A stretch of 55,765 nt of DNA from Pseudomonas faucium. Lineage in GTDB: Bacteria > Pseudomonadota > Gammaproteobacteria > Pseudomonadales > Pseudomonadaceae. The position numbers and the translations under genes were made by a program. The notes under the pieces were generated by a model that was not told the DNA's origin, searched no databases, and was given only the letters and a program-made list of their open reading frames with translations. The stretch lies in assembly GCF_021602585.1 (NCBI RefSeq), contig NZ_BQIP01000030.1, forward strand, positions 1-55,765, written 5' to 3'. Position 1 is the first letter of the stretch. Every line of letters begins with the position of its first letter. Below are positions 1-8,845 of this stretch, one piece after another.

Positions 1-13
1 ATTCTTCGCTCAT
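1..13 (-). CDS. 5' end of an unidentified gene running off the left edge
   Basis: Only four codons are visible (Met-Ser-Glu-Glu), read leftwards from an ATG whose first base is position 13. The support is an AAGGA-type ribosome binding site about six bases before that ATG (around 19-24) and a palindrome further upstream at 37-51 that could be its operator. The product cannot be named from this window. The ATG could also be chance. Confidence 0.35.
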
Positions 14-36
14 GGGGGTCCTTGCGGGGTCGATTC

Positions 37-51
37 TGGAGTCCGACTCCA
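37..51. promoter_or_regulatory. 15-bp palindrome, possible operator
   Basis: Perfect 7-bp arms TGGAGTC and GACTCCA are separated by one base. It lies about 24 bp upstream of the possible leftward start codon at 13, so it could be an operator for that gene. No regulator is recognised. The rest of 52-204 holds nothing I can name except a GC-rich inverted repeat near 101-124 without a T-tract. Confidence 0.3.
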
Positions 52-204
52 ATTGTGAGTTCGAGCGAATAGTGGCTTGTTGATGTCGGTCAACCCACGC
101 TGCCGCCAGGCCTGCCCGCTGGCGGATTCTGTGGCTCACCGGCCGAGAAACACTTTACATGCACAGCCTGTCGTACAGCTTGTGAAGCGTGGCAGGGCGG
201 AAGC

Positions 205-210
205 TATAAT
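205..210 (+). promoter_or_regulatory. Perfect -10 box abutting the start of the sce7726-type gene
   Basis: A consensus TATAAT ends only six bases before the ATG at 217. Transcription would be expected to start at or within a base or two of the A of the ATG, which implies a leaderless mRNA. No good -35 is seen at 17 bp; TTGTGA at 180-185 gives a 19-bp spacer. Confidence 0.5.
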
Positions 211-216
211 CGCGGC

Positions 217-762
217 ATGCTGAATCCAGACGAAATCCGCCCCCTCTTGAAGCAGTGGGTCACAAAGGTGATGAGCCACGAGCCCGGTGATGTGTTCATC
301 GAGGAGCTCTGCTTCATTGATAAAGCCAGGCGAGCGGACTTGGTGCATGCCAATGGCAGGCTGACGGCTTTTGAAATCAAGTCCCACGCAGACACATTGC
401 TGAGATGGGCCGGGCAGCAAGATGCCTATCTGGCCTGTTTTGATGAGGTATGGCTTTGCTGTCATTCTCGACATCTGGTCAAAGCACTAGAGGTGTCCGC
501 CGCTAATGTGGGCATTCTCGTGGTTGATGATTTCTCTGGTATGGCGATGGTTCGCAAAGCGAAGGCGAACAGAAAGCAAGAGAAGTTTCACCTGACCGGG
601 TTTCTATGGCGGGATGAGCTTGACCGCCTTGCGCGTGCACATGGCGTGCAGGTTAAAAGCAGGGATCTTATAAAGACAGTGCGCCAGGCTGTGAGTGACG
701 CACTGTCATTGGAACAGATCAGAGAGTTCGTGCTGAGTATATTGAAGCGGCGCTATTCCTAG
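217..762 (+). CDS. sce7726-family protein, PD-(D/E)XK nuclease-like
   Basis: The protein is 181 residues. Residues 30-70 match the pattern I know from the sce7726 family (annotated after Sorangium cellulosum): an acidic residue E30, then ARRAD (D41), then an hydrophobic-E-I-K triplet (E53, K55), then DTLLR and a tyrosine/phenylalanine-rich strand. The order E, D, ExK is that of the PD-(D/E)XK nuclease core, so nuclease activity is a family-level inference. There is no Shine-Dalgarno sequence before the ATG, and a perfect TATAAT lies six bases upstream, suggesting a leaderless transcript. The 3' end overlaps the convergent beta-family gene by four bases. In other genomes sce7726 proteins often sit beside sce7725 or beta-family proteins, so the pair may form one unit, perhaps defensive. 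That role is inference. Confidence 0.7.
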   Translation: MLNPDEIRPLLKQWVTKVMSHEPGDVFIEELCFIDKARRADLVHANGRLTAFEIKSHADTLLRWAGQQDAYLACFDEVWLCCHSRHLVKALEVSAANVGILVVDDFSGMAMVRKAKANRKQEKFHLTGFLWRDELDRLARAHGVQVKSRDLIKTVRQAVSDALSLEQIREFVLSILKRRYS

Positions 763-1838
763 ATCAGGTCGTCCAGTTCATCTGGGTCTATCGGTTCAAG
801 TGCAGTGTGCTGACGATCCAGGATGGACTTCAGCATCGCGCAAATGTGTTGATTGATTCTATATCCATTCCAAGTGCCGTTATTGCCATAGCCTGTTGAA
901 GTGGCAACGATCCTTGCATACTCCTTGGTCGCCCAGCAAAAATCATCCTGATGATACCCGGGGAGCGCTCTTATTTCTCTGGCAATATCAATGTAGTTAT
1001 TGAACTCCTTATCGCCACCTTTGCGTCGTTGCCACCACTCGGTTGGGGTGTAATAGCAGCCAAACGGTAGCACGGGCATGCCTGCCACATATTCGATTGC
1101 CGCCGTGGGGTTCGTTGCCGCGTAGTCACCGTAAACCACCTGGGTGCCGGAGATACTCCTGTTGACCGTTGATTGCCATGCGATGTCGGTGCAGGTAGCT
1201 GACCTCGACGAGTTAGAGGCGGGCTTGTGCGTAGGGAAGGAGGTGCTCAGCAGAATGATGCTGGCGGGCGCGTAGGCTGCGATGTCCCTGATGAAATGAT
1301 CGAACTCTGATCCCGTTGCAGTGCTGGACGGGGGAGACGCAATGTAGTCGACAATGACATGGGCTTCTCCAGGGTGAGTCAATGAGTCCAGTAATGAAAA
1401 CAGGCGATTGCGAGAGATGCTCGTTGGCTTTTCTGGGCAGAATACGCGAATCGCTATTTCGTCAAAGTCGCGTTCCAGTGCAAGGCCAAGCTGAATCACA
1501 TCTCGTTGAGGATCATCGTCCGTCCAGGAGATAACGGGGATAGCGAGAGAGGCTGTGGTATGGATGTCGTCGAAAAATGCCTTTTTTCGTTCGAACGCAT
1601 TCTTGGGGTTATGTAAATCATTGTCGGCAATGAACGCCTCAAGCCTATCCAATCTGCCCCTGGATATGTCGATGAAAAATCGGTGTTCAGTCCAATCCTT
1701 TAGGAAGGACTGAAGATGCTTGTCGTCTTTGCCGCGCATATCCAGCAGTGGGGTAAAGTGATCTCTTCTTTCTGGCTCCAGATTGACCAGAGCCTTCACA
1801 TCATTTAGTCCGACGCGTAAACAGGCGGAATACTGCAT
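759..1838 (-). CDS. Beta-family protein (T4 beta-protein-like domain)
   Basis: A protein of 359 residues with the look of the beta-family domain (Pfam Beta_protein, PF14350): an N-terminal segment with YSACLRVGLNDVKAL and a PLLDMRG strand, then alternating strands and helices. An ATG at 1850 also opens this frame, but the ATG at 1838 is preceded by GGAG at the right distance (the first ATG lies partly inside that ribosome binding site), so 1838 is preferred. Function is not established for this family. Base composition is lower in GC than the chromosomal genes to the right. It converges on the sce7726-type gene with a four-base overlap, and the pair sits next to the 3' end of tRNA-Phe, the usual position for acquired DNA. 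Confidence 0.6.
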   Translation of the reverse strand: MQYSACLRVGLNDVKALVNLEPERRDHFTPLLDMRGKDDKHLQSFLKDWTEHRFFIDISRGRLDRLEAFIADNDLHNPKNAFERKKAFFDDIHTTASLAIPVISWTDDDPQRDVIQLGLALERDFDEIAIRVFCPEKPTSISRNRLFSLLDSLTHPGEAHVIVDYIASPPSSTATGSEFDHFIRDIAAYAPASIILLSTSFPTHKPASNSSRSATCTDIAWQSTVNRSISGTQVVYGDYAATNPTAAIEYVAGMPVLPFGCYYTPTEWWQRRKGGDKEFNNYIDIAREIRALPGYHQDDFCWATKEYARIVATSTGYGNNGTWNGYRINQHICAMLKSILDRQHTALEPIDPDELDDLI

Positions 1839-1850
1839 ATTGCTCTCCAT

Positions 1851-2240
1851 GCAAACTGTGGTCTTGAATTTCGGTCCACAGTAAACGTAGCGTACTTGCT
1901 AAGCTCTGCAAGGATTCTAATTTGCGTATTTATGTTTCAATTTATATATAAGATTTAGTTGTGAGGAGATTTTGTAGGAGAAATCGTTTTTTGGATTGCG
2001 ATGTTTGTCGAAGTGTTGAACGGTGCAAGGCCGAGGAAGAGATGGCTTTGTACCTGGAGACTTGCCTTGAAGAAAAAGACCTGCATCGCTCGCTGCTGCC
2101 CTGGTCGGTCTTGCGAGAGCACTGGGATGCCTATGCTGAGGTGTGATGATCGTGCGGTCGTAGCGGCTGGGTAGGTGGGTTGCTGTGGCAGCCGATGCCG
2201 GGCAGGGACCTGCCAACCCTGCAGCAAAAATCGCAGGCAA
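1851..2240. other. AT-rich gap between the accessory genes and tRNA-Phe
   Basis: No convincing gene. A 35-codon reading frame at 2041-2145 on the + strand (stop at 2144-2146) begins with an ATG preceded by GAGGAAGAG and contains an acidic helix-like stretch. It may be a small protein, or the remnant of a gene truncated when the patch was acquired. Nothing else is recognised. Confidence 0.3.
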
Positions 2241-2244
2241 CAAA

Positions 2245-2265
2245 AAACCCGCACTAGGCGGGTTT
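2245..2265 (-). terminator. Rho-independent terminator of tRNA-Phe
   Basis: On the minus strand an 8-bp stem (AAACCCGC pairing with GCGGGTTT, 5-base loop) is followed by a T-tract. It lies 46 bases beyond the encoded CCA end of the tRNA gene. Confidence 0.8.
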
Positions 2266-2311
2266 CTTGTTGTCGCTTCGGGTAACTTTGCAACCACCAG
2301 AAGCTTGAAGG

Positions 2312-2387
2312 TGGTGCCCAGAGACGGAGTCGAACCGCCGACACGAGGATTTTCAATCCTCTGCTCTACCGACTGAGCTATCTGGGC
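2312..2387 (-). tRNA. tRNA-Phe (anticodon GAA)
   Basis: Read on the minus strand, the 76-base sequence folds as a tRNA: acceptor arm GCCCAGA pairing with TCTGGGC, D-loop AGCTCAGTCGGTAGAGC, anticodon stem GAGGAT/ATCCTC with loop TTGAAAA giving anticodon GAA, and T-arm GGCGG-TTCGACTC-CGTC. The CCA end is encoded. The 3' end faces the accessory genes at 217-1838, consistent with an integration hotspot, although no duplicated attachment site is visible inside the window. Confidence 0.97.
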
Positions 2388-2397
2388 GACGAGGTGA

Positions 2398-2426
2398 ATT
2401 AAATAGATTTCCAGACCGCTCGTCAA
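2398..2426 (-). promoter_or_regulatory. Sigma-70 promoter of tRNA-Phe
   Basis: On the minus strand a -35 TTGACG (2421-2426) and a -10 TTTAAT (2398-2403) are separated by 17 bp. Transcription would start about three bases before the mature tRNA 5' end. The sequence upstream is strongly A/T-rich, as in UP elements of stable RNA genes. Confidence 0.7.
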
Positions 2427-2477
2427 CGACTTTTTGAAAAAATTTTAAATTAATTCCGTCGCTTACGATTTTTGGGG

Positions 2478-2750
2478 TCATTCGGCCGGTGGAACGTAGC
2501 CTTCGGCCTGGGCGTAATCTTCGCCGGCGAAAAACTTGTCCATCTCGCCCTGGAGGAACTTGCGGTCCTCGGCGTTCATCATGTTCAGGCGCTTTTCGTT
2601 GATCAGCATGGTCTGGTGCTTCTGCCAGTCGGCCCAGGCCTTCTGCGAGATGTGATCGAAGATGTCCTGGCCCTTGCTGCCTGGGTAAGGCGGGCGGTCC
2701 AGGCCTGGCAGTTCTTCTTTGTACTTGCGGCACATCACGGTGCGGGTCAT
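2478..2750 (-). CDS. yggX: Probable Fe(2+)-trafficking protein YggX
   Basis: The protein is 90 residues, the normal size for YggX. It opens with [17 protein letters not shown], including the conserved Cys7, and continues with the conserved [22 protein letters not shown] and L..EM.KFF segments. YggX is a small cytoplasmic protein linked to iron handling and protection of Fe-S clusters from oxidation. Its start overlaps the mutY stop by four bases, so the two are translationally coupled. That fits, since MutY carries a [4Fe-4S] cluster, and this pairing is common in gammaproteobacteria. Confidence 0.95.
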   Translation of the reverse strand: MTRTVMCRKYKEELPGLDRPPYPGSKGQDIFDHISQKAWADWQKHQTMLINEKRLNMMNAEDRKFLQGEMDKFFAGEDYAQAEGYVPPAE

Positions 2751-3814
2751 CGGGCGTCTCCTGCAATCAGTTCGTCGGCCGCGCGTTTGAGCAGCTTCTT
2801 CACCGGGGCGGCGAGGCCCAGGCGCGGCGGGGTGGCGAGGTTATACCAGAGCCAGTCGGCCTCGGCCACGTGCTGGCCGACCGGGTCGACGCGCACCAGC
2901 CAGGGCTCAATGGCCAGCTGGAAGTGGCTGAAGGTGTGGGTCAGGCCGTCAAGCGCACGGCTGTCGGCCAGGCGCAGGCCGTGCTGGTAGGCGAGGTCGT
3001 CGAGCTGGGCGATGTCGTCCAGCTCCGGCAGGCTCCACAGGCCACCCCACAGGCCGCTGGAAGGCCGGCGGTAGAGCAGGATCGCGCCTTCGTGGTTGGC
3101 CAGCAGCGGCATCAGCGTGCGCCGTTGTGGCAGCGCCTTGCGTGGCTTGGGTTCGGGGTAACGGGTTTCTTCACCGTGCAGGTGCGCTTCGCAGCCGCGC
3201 TGCACCGGGCAGATCAGGCAGCTGGGCTTGCTGCGGGTACACAGCGTGGCGCCCATGTCCATCATCGCCTGGGTGTAGTGGTTGGCGCGTTGCTGCGGGG
3301 TGAAGCGCTCGGCGGTGGCCCACAGCTGGTTGGCTACCTTGGGCTCGCCCGGGTAGCCGGCCTGGGCGGTGTAGCGGGCCAGCACGCGCTTGACGTTGCC
3401 GTCGAGGATCGGCGCGCGGATGCCCATGCTGATGCTGGCGATGGCACCGGCGGTGGAGCGGCCGATGCCGGGCAGCTCGGTGAGCAGCTCGACGCTGCGC
3501 GGAAACTCGCCGCCATACTGCTCGACCACCACCTTCGCCGCCTTCTGCAGGTTGCGCGCACGGGTGTAGTAACCCAGCCCGGTCCACAGGTGCAGCACTT
3601 CGTCTTCCGGCGCCTCGGCCAGCGCCTGCACGGTCGGCAGGGCCTGCATGAAGCGGTCGAAGTAGTTGAGCACGGTGCTGACCTGGGTCTGCTGCAGCAT
3701 GATTTCCGACACCCACACCCGGTAGGGGGTGATGCCCTGTTGCCAGGGCAGGTCGTGGCGGCCGTGCTGGTCGTACCAGGCCAGCACGGCGCTGGAGAAC
3801 TGCTCTGGGCTCAT
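2747..3814 (-). CDS. mutY: A/G-specific adenine DNA glycosylase MutY
   Basis: The protein has 355 residues, the expected length. It removes adenine mispaired with 8-oxoguanine in base-excision repair. Visible landmarks are catalytic Glu37 in [10 protein letters not shown], the helix-hairpin-helix [12 protein letters not shown] (113-124), catalytic Asp138 in ILDGNVKR, and the C-x6-C-x2-C-x5-C iron-sulfur motif (Cys192, 199, 202, 208). A C-terminal NUDIX-like domain for 8-oxoG recognition follows from about residue 230. The stop overlaps yggX and the start overlaps the asmA stop by four bases each, so asmA-mutY-yggX form one tightly packed operon read leftwards. Confidence 0.97.
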   Translation of the reverse strand: MSPEQFSSAVLAWYDQHGRHDLPWQQGITPYRVWVSEIMLQQTQVSTVLNYFDRFMQALPTVQALAEAPEDEVLHLWTGLGYYTRARNLQKAAKVVVEQYGGEFPRSVELLTELPGIGRSTAGAIASISMGIRAPILDGNVKRVLARYTAQAGYPGEPKVANQLWATAERFTPQQRANHYTQAMMDMGATLCTRSKPSCLICPVQRGCEAHLHGEETRYPEPKPRKALPQRRTLMPLLANHEGAILLYRRPSSGLWGGLWSLPELDDIAQLDDLAYQHGLRLADSRALDGLTHTFSHFQLAIEPWLVRVDPVGQHVAEADWLWYNLATPPRLGLAAPVKKLLKRAADELIAGDAR

Positions 3815-6054
3815 CGCTTGAACAGCCCCTTGAGCGTTTCTTTCAGTTCTGGGCTCACTTTGTCTCCGAGTTTTTCATCGAGCTTTTCATCGATCTTGTC
3901 TTTGAGGCGGTTGCCGGCCAGTTTCGCCGCGACCTTGCCCAGGCCGTCCTGGTCCAGGCGGCAGGCCTTGGCGCCCAGCTCCAGCGGGCCACGGCAGCGC
4001 AGCGGCACTTCGACGCCGACATAGCGTTCGTTGACCTGGCAGGCCGGGTCCGGCATGGCGCGCTGGTCGCCTTCGACGATCACGCCGACGTTGTAGTCCA
4101 TGCCCAGCACACGCAGGTCGAGGTCGCCATGGCCGTTGACGGTAAGGCCCGGGATGCGCGCCTTGAGGTCCGGGTTGCTGGCGACGCCATTGCGCACCAC
4201 CAGGCTGCCGCGCAGTTCCTGGAACGGGGTGTCCTTGCCGCGCGGTTCGCCACTGAGGGTCTTGCGGTTGAGGGTGGCGATGGCCTGGCACAGCTGTTGT
4301 TCCAGGTTGGCGTTGACCAGCACACCGTCGTTGATGGTGAAGTTTGCGCTGCCGTTGAGGGTGTCGACCAGTGCCTTCTGGCTGTTGCCGGTGGCGGTCA
4401 GGTCGCTGTTGAGGGTCAGCAGGCCTTTGACTGGCGGGGCCTGCTCTTTGCCTTCGCGCTTGATGAAGTGCTCGACCGGCACGCGGTTGATCTTGGTATT
4501 CAAGCCAACCTGCGGCACCGCAGGGCGCACGTCGACGCTGCCCTTGGCTTCGAAACTGCCGTTGTAGAGGCCGCCGCGCAGGCTTTGCAGGGTCAGCAGG
4601 CCGCCCTGGCTGGTGGCCTGAAGCTGGGCATCGCTGATCGGCAGCTTGTCCAGGGTCAGCGCGCCGAAGGCCAGGTCCGCTTGCAGGTCGAGCTCGCGCA
4701 GGCGGTCCACCGGCAGCAGCTTGTCATTGCTCCAGGCCACCTGGGTCGGGGCGTTGGGCAGCGGCGAGGTGCCGGGGTTGCCCACGGCGCTGGCTTCTTG
4801 CTGCTGCACTTCGCTCTGGCGCGCGGCCGTGGCGCCCTTGGCCTCTTCGCTCTTGGCCGGCAGGTAGCGGTCGGCGTCGAACTTGTCGCCCTTGAGCTGC
4901 AGGCGCAGGGCCTGCTTGGCGAAGTCGTCCACGGCCACGCGGCCGGTGAAGGTGCTGTCGTCCAGTTTTACCGCAAGGTCGGCCAGGGCCAGGCTGTACG
5001 GCGTGCCCTGCAGGCGGGTCACCAGCTCCAGCTTGGCGAAGGCGGCCGGGTCGTTGGTGGCCGGCAGGGGGCGGCCGATGCTGTCGAGGAAGGTGCGCAG
5101 GTTGAACTGGGCGATCGACAGGCCACCGCTGAGCTGCGGGGCTTTGTCCAGGTCGCGCAGGTTCAGCTCGCCGAGGGCGCGCAGCTGGTTGGCCGAGACT
5201 TTCAGGCCGTTCCAAGAGGCGACGTTGGCGGCCATGTCGACCAGCAACTGGCCCTGGGCGGCGAAGGTCACGGTCTTGCCGCCGGTAGGCTCGCCCGAGG
5301 TTTCGCCCGACAGGCGCATGTCTTCGAAGTTGTAGCGCTTGAGCTTGCGGTCGAAGCGCAGTTCGCCGGCAAGCTCGGTACGGGCCTTGATGTTCGGCTG
5401 GCTGGCGCTGAGGAAGGCACTGGCCTTGAGGGCGATGTTGGTGCCCTCGTGAACGGGGCCGGTGCTCAGCTGGATGCTTTCGGCGCTGTAGCTCTTGCCG
5501 TTCTGGGCATCGGTGTACTGCACCCGGGCGTTGTTCACGGTCAGGCTGTCGATGTCGAGCTTGACCGCACGCTCGCTGCCGCTGTCGGCAGGTGCGCCGG
5601 GTTGTTCGGCGGGGGCCGGTGCGTTGCTGCTGGTGCCGCCCTGGGGTGGCAGCGGCTTGCCGATGTCCTGCCAGTTGCCATGGCCTTGCTCATCGCGCAC
5701 CAGGGTCAGGTTCAGGCCTTCGACGCGCACGTCGCTCATCTGCACTTCGCGGCGCAGCAAGGGCAGCACGCGTACCGACAGGCCGAGCATCTGCAGGTCG
5801 GCAAACGGCTCGGTGGGCTTGTTCAGGGTGGCGATGCTGGCATCGTGCAGCTCCAGGCCCAGCCAGGGGAACAGGCTCCAGCCGATATCGCCATTGAGGG
5901 TCAGCTCGACATGGGCCTTGTCGCGCGCCAGCTGGCGGATCTCGTCTTTGTAGTCGTTGGGATCGAAGAGGTGGGTCAGGGCAAAGCCCAGTGCCACGAT
6001 GATCAGCAGCAACCCGAGAAGCCCCAGTCCCAGGATTTTGCCGAACGCTTTCAT
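3811..6054 (-). CDS. AsmA-family inner-membrane protein
   Basis: The protein has 747 residues from the ATG at 6054, chosen because AAGGA lies seven bases upstream and because the hydrophobic anchor then begins at once (residues 5-28, rich in Leu/Gly). An in-frame start at 6147 would add 31 unlikely residues. The AsmA N-terminal domain is followed by a Pro/Ala linker around 150-185 and by repeated beta-strand segments typical of AsmA-type bridge proteins that span the periplasm. Members affect outer-membrane protein and lipid homeostasis. It is the first gene of the asmA-mutY-yggX operon. The precise function of this copy is not known. Confidence 0.85.
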   Translation of the reverse strand: MKAFGKILGLGLLGLLLIIVALGFALTHLFDPNDYKDEIRQLARDKAHVELTLNGDIGWSLFPWLGLELHDASIATLNKPTEPFADLQMLGLSVRVLPLLRREVQMSDVRVEGLNLTLVRDEQGHGNWQDIGKPLPPQGGTSSNAPAPAEQPGAPADSGSERAVKLDIDSLTVNNARVQYTDAQNGKSYSAESIQLSTGPVHEGTNIALKASAFLSASQPNIKARTELAGELRFDRKLKRYNFEDMRLSGETSGEPTGGKTVTFAAQGQLLVDMAANVASWNGLKVSANQLRALGELNLRDLDKAPQLSGGLSIAQFNLRTFLDSIGRPLPATNDPAAFAKLELVTRLQGTPYSLALADLAVKLDDSTFTGRVAVDDFAKQALRLQLKGDKFDADRYLPAKSEEAKGATAARQSEVQQQEASAVGNPGTSPLPNAPTQVAWSNDKLLPVDRLRELDLQADLAFGALTLDKLPISDAQLQATSQGGLLTLQSLRGGLYNGSFEAKGSVDVRPAVPQVGLNTKINRVPVEHFIKREGKEQAPPVKGLLTLNSDLTATGNSQKALVDTLNGSANFTINDGVLVNANLEQQLCQAIATLNRKTLSGEPRGKDTPFQELRGSLVVRNGVASNPDLKARIPGLTVNGHGDLDLRVLGMDYNVGVIVEGDQRAMPDPACQVNERYVGVEVPLRCRGPLELGAKACRLDQDGLGKVAAKLAGNRLKDKIDEKLDEKLGDKVSPELKETLKGLFKR

Positions 6055-6289
6055 GGGCGAGTCCTTGTAGTCCGTTTTTGAATTCAAGCGGTTGAGTATA
6101 GCGCCGCCGGGGTAGGGCCTGAGTATCCGACAAGAGATACAGGCCATTTCCTACTAATGGATCAGGTAGTGCGGCTTTCGACAGCCTGAGGGCGGGCAGT
6201 TCCGTCCGTTTATGGGAGAGACGCGACCCTGCATCAGATTGCCACTATCTCAGGTGTTGCTGATACCCTTGCGCCGCTTGCGTGGAGCG

Positions 6290-6308
6290 CCGCGACAGAT
6301 TGTCGCGG
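6290..6308. promoter_or_regulatory. Inverted repeat upstream of the OFA transporter
   Basis: Arms CCGCGACA and TGTCGCGG (8 bp each, perfect) flank GAT, about 97 bp before the transporter start. It is placed as an operator could be, but no regulator is recognised. The rest of 6055-6404 is the divergent promoter region of asmA and the transporter; no further feature is seen. Confidence 0.3.
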
Positions 6309-6404
6309 GCGTTGCCGCCAACGGCCGCGTTTCACCTTGTGTGCAGCCAGAAGAGCCGGGCATTCAATCCGCGGGCATCGTCTACCTACAAAAGGATCGA
6401 ATCC

Positions 6405-8063
6405 ATGAACAGCAGTATCACGGCAGGGGCCGCCGCCAGCGCGCCGGGCTTCCTGTCGAAGGAGCGCATCATCGCCCGCCCGGGCTTCAACCGCTGGCTG
6501 GTGCCGCCGGCGGCCCTGGCCATTCACCTGTGCATCGGCATGGCCTACGGCTTCTCGGTGTTCTGGTTGCCGTTGTCCCAGGCCATCGGCATCACCGCCC
6601 CGGTCGCCTGCTCGGCCGACATGGGCTTCATCGCCCGCCTGTTCAGCGCCGAGTGCGACTGGCCGATCTCGATGCTGAGCTGGATCTACACCCTGTTCTT
6701 CGTCTTCCTCGGCTGCTCGGCCGCGGTGCTCGGCGGTTGGCTGGAACATGCCGGCCCGCGCAAGGCTGGCCTGGTGTCGGCACTGTGCTGGTGCGGCGGC
6801 ATGCTGATTTCGGCGGTCGGGGTAAAAACCCACCAGCTCTGGTTGATGTGGCTGGGCTCCGGGGTCATTGGCGGTATCGGCCTGGGCCTTGGCTACATCT
6901 CGCCGGTCTCGACCCTGATCAAGTGGTTCCCGGACAAGCGCGGCATGGCCACCGGCATGGCGATCATGGGCTTCGGCGGCGGCGCCATGGTGGGTGCACC
7001 CTTGGCCACCGCGCTGATGGGCCACTTTGGCAACGAGCATGAAGTTGGCGTGTGGCAGAGCTTCGTCGCCATGGCCGCGATCTACTTCGTGTTCATGACC
7101 GCCGGCGCCCTGGCCTACCGCGTGCCGCCCACCGGCTGGAAGCCCGAGGGCTGGACCGCGCCGCTGAAGAAGGCCAACGCGATGGTCACCGACCGCCACG
7201 TGCATGTCAGCGTTGCGTGGAAAACCCCGCAATTTGCGTTGATCTGGCTGGTACTGTGCCTGAACGTGTCGGCCGGTATCGGCATTCTCGGCATGGCCTC
7301 GCCGCTGTTGCAGGAAGTGTTCGCCGGCAAGCTGCTGGGCAACGAGCTGACCTTCAGCGAGCTGAACCCCGCGCAGCTGGCGCAGATTGCCGCGATCGCC
7401 GCCGGCTTCACCGGCTTGCTGAGCCTGTTCAACATCGGCGGGCGCTTCTTCTGGGCCTCGTTCTCCGACTACATCGGCCGCAAGAACACCTATTTTGCCT
7501 TCTTCGCCCTGGGTGTCGGCCTCTACAGCCTGGTGCCGAACATGGGGCACCTGGGCAACGTGGCGCTGTTCGTGGCGGCGTTCTGCATCATCCTGTCGAT
7601 GTATGGCGGCGGTTTCGCCACGGTGCCGGCGTACCTTGCCGACCTGTTCGGCACGCAGATGGTCGGTGCCATTCACGGCCGCCTGCTGACTGCCTGGGCG
7701 GCGGCGGGGGTGCTGGGGCCGGTGCTGATCACCTACCTGCGCGAGTACCAGCTGGCGGCGGGCGTCGAGCGGGCAGCGGCTTATGACATGACCCTGTACA
7801 TCCTCGCCGGCCTGCTGGTGCTGGGCTTTATCTGCAACATGCTGGTGCGGCCGGTGGCGGATAAGCACTTCATGAGCGACGCCGAACTTGCCGCCGAGCG
7901 GGCGCTGAGCCATGACAAGGGCGCCGATGGCGGCCGGTCGCTGGAGTGGCACGCTGCGCCGGGGAGCCTGCCGCTGGTGCTGGTGGCCTGGGCGGTGGTG
8001 GTGATTCCGCTGGCCTGGGGGGTGTGGGTCACCCTGCAGAAGACGGCGGTGCTGTTCCATTGA
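6405..8063 (+). CDS. OFA-type MFS transporter with fused small-subunit-like tail
   Basis: The protein has 552 residues from the ATG at 6405 (AAAGGA upstream). It is a 12-helix major facilitator of the oxalate/formate antiporter (OFA) type, with the helix 1 motif [13 protein letters not shown] and the [13 protein letters not shown] segment that marks this family. An inserted periplasmic loop with two cysteines occurs after helix 1. The last 40 residues ([19 protein letters not shown]...) match what is usually a separate tiny membrane protein, the MFS transporter small subunit, here fused to the carboxyl end after a hydrophilic linker. The substrate is probably a monocarboxylate, but it cannot be read from the sequence. 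The gene appears monocistronic, ending in a REP pair. Confidence 0.8.
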   Translation: MNSSITAGAAASAPGFLSKERIIARPGFNRWLVPPAALAIHLCIGMAYGFSVFWLPLSQAIGITAPVACSADMGFIARLFSAECDWPISMLSWIYTLFFVFLGCSAAVLGGWLEHAGPRKAGLVSALCWCGGMLISAVGVKTHQLWLMWLGSGVIGGIGLGLGYISPVSTLIKWFPDKRGMATGMAIMGFGGGAMVGAPLATALMGHFGNEHEVGVWQSFVAMAAIYFVFMTAGALAYRVPPTGWKPEGWTAPLKKANAMVTDRHVHVSVAWKTPQFALIWLVLCLNVSAGIGILGMASPLLQEVFAGKLLGNELTFSELNPAQLAQIAAIAAGFTGLLSLFNIGGRFFWASFSDYIGRKNTYFAFFALGVGLYSLVPNMGHLGNVALFVAAFCIILSMYGGGFATVPAYLADLFGTQMVGAIHGRLLTAWAAAGVLGPVLITYLREYQLAAGVERAAAYDMTLYILAGLLVLGFICNMLVRPVADKHFMSDAELAAERALSHDKGADGGRSLEWHAAPGSLPLVLVAWAVVVIPLAWGVWVTLQKTAVLFH

Positions 8064-8071
8064 CGGCCTCA

Positions 8072-8140
8072 TCGCCGGCAAGCCGGCTCCCACACGAGCT
8101 CTGTGATGTTCGAGATCTGTGGGAGCCGGCTTGCCGGCGA
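8072..8140. repeat. REP pair (type A, GCCGGCAAGCCGGC core)
   Basis: Two inverted copies of a 23-bp palindromic unit lie between the MFS gene and hisB, making a long hairpin. It is likely the 3' boundary of the transporter transcript. Confidence 0.9.
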
Positions 8141-8208
8141 TCGGGCTGCAAAGCAGCCTCCGGCATTGCCATATGTCATCCGCGTTTCAAGCTGGCGCGT
8201 TCTGGGCC

Positions 8209-8214
8209 TATAAT
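8209..8214 (+). promoter_or_regulatory. -10 box of the his operon
   Basis: Perfect TATAAT 37 bp before the hisB ATG, giving a leader of about 30 bases. The -35 is poor. No His-rich leader peptide or attenuator is visible, so classical his attenuation is unlikely here. Confidence 0.55.
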
Positions 8215-8251
8215 GGAGCCCTTTTCGCCCAATGATTTTGCGGAGCTGGTG

Positions 8252-8845
8252 ATGGTCGAACGTAAGGCTTCCGTCGAGCGCAATACCCTGGAAACCCAGG
8301 TCAAGTGCTCGATCAACCTCGATGGCAGTGGCAAGGCTCGATTCGATATCGGCGTGCCTTTCCTTGAACACATGCTCGACCAGATCGCCCGACATGGGCT
8401 GATCGATCTGGATATCGAGTGCAAGGGTGACCTGCATATCGACGATCACCATACCGTCGAAGACGTCGGTATCACCCTGGGCCAGGCATTTGCCCAGGCC
8501 ATCGGCGACAAGAAGGGCATCTTCCGCTACGGCCACGCCTACGTGCCGCTGGATGAAGCGCTGTCGCGGGTGGTCATCGACTTCTCCGGCCGCCCTGGCC
8601 TGCAGATGCACGTGCCGTACACCCGGGCCACGGTCGGTGGCTTCGATGTCGACCTGTTCCAGGAGTTCTTCCAGGGCTTCGTCAACCACGCCCTGGTGAG
8701 CCTGCACATCGACAACCTGCGTGGCCACAACACCCACCACCAGATCGAAACCGTGTTCAAGGCTTTCGGCCGCGCCCTGCGCATGGCCATTACCCTGGAC
8801 GAGCGCATGGCCGGGCAGATGCCATCCACCAAGGGATGCCTGTAA
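8252..8845 (+). CDS. hisB: Imidazoleglycerol-phosphate dehydratase HisB
   Basis: 197 residues, the normal size of the monofunctional enzyme without a phosphatase domain. It dehydrates imidazoleglycerol phosphate to imidazoleacetol phosphate in histidine synthesis. The manganese-binding signatures of the family are present: [24 protein letters not shown], and near the C-terminus [11 protein letters not shown]. The ATG at 8252 has GGAG nine bases upstream. hisH follows with no intergenic base, so the operon is tightly coupled. Confidence 0.97.
   Translation: MVERKASVERNTLETQVKCSINLDGSGKARFDIGVPFLEHMLDQIARHGLIDLDIECKGDLHIDDHHTVEDVGITLGQAFAQAIGDKKGIFRYGHAYVPLDEALSRVVIDFSGRPGLQMHVPYTRATVGGFDVDLFQEFFQGFVNHALVSLHIDNLRGHNTHHQIETVFKAFGRALRMAITLDERMAGQMPSTKGCL

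Noticed and set aside
101-124. GC-rich inverted repeat (CCGCCAG ... CTGGCGG) as a terminator
   Set aside because: No T-tract on either strand and no gene ending there.
1-2311. A duplicated tRNA-Phe 3' end as left attachment site of an integrated island
   Set aside because: I found no copy of the tRNA 3' segment in 1-2311 and no integrase gene. Any partner site would be outside the window.
1917-2426. A 169-codon frame on the minus strand around tRNA-Phe
   Set aside because: It runs through the tRNA gene and its terminator and has no ribosome binding site or family-like sequence.
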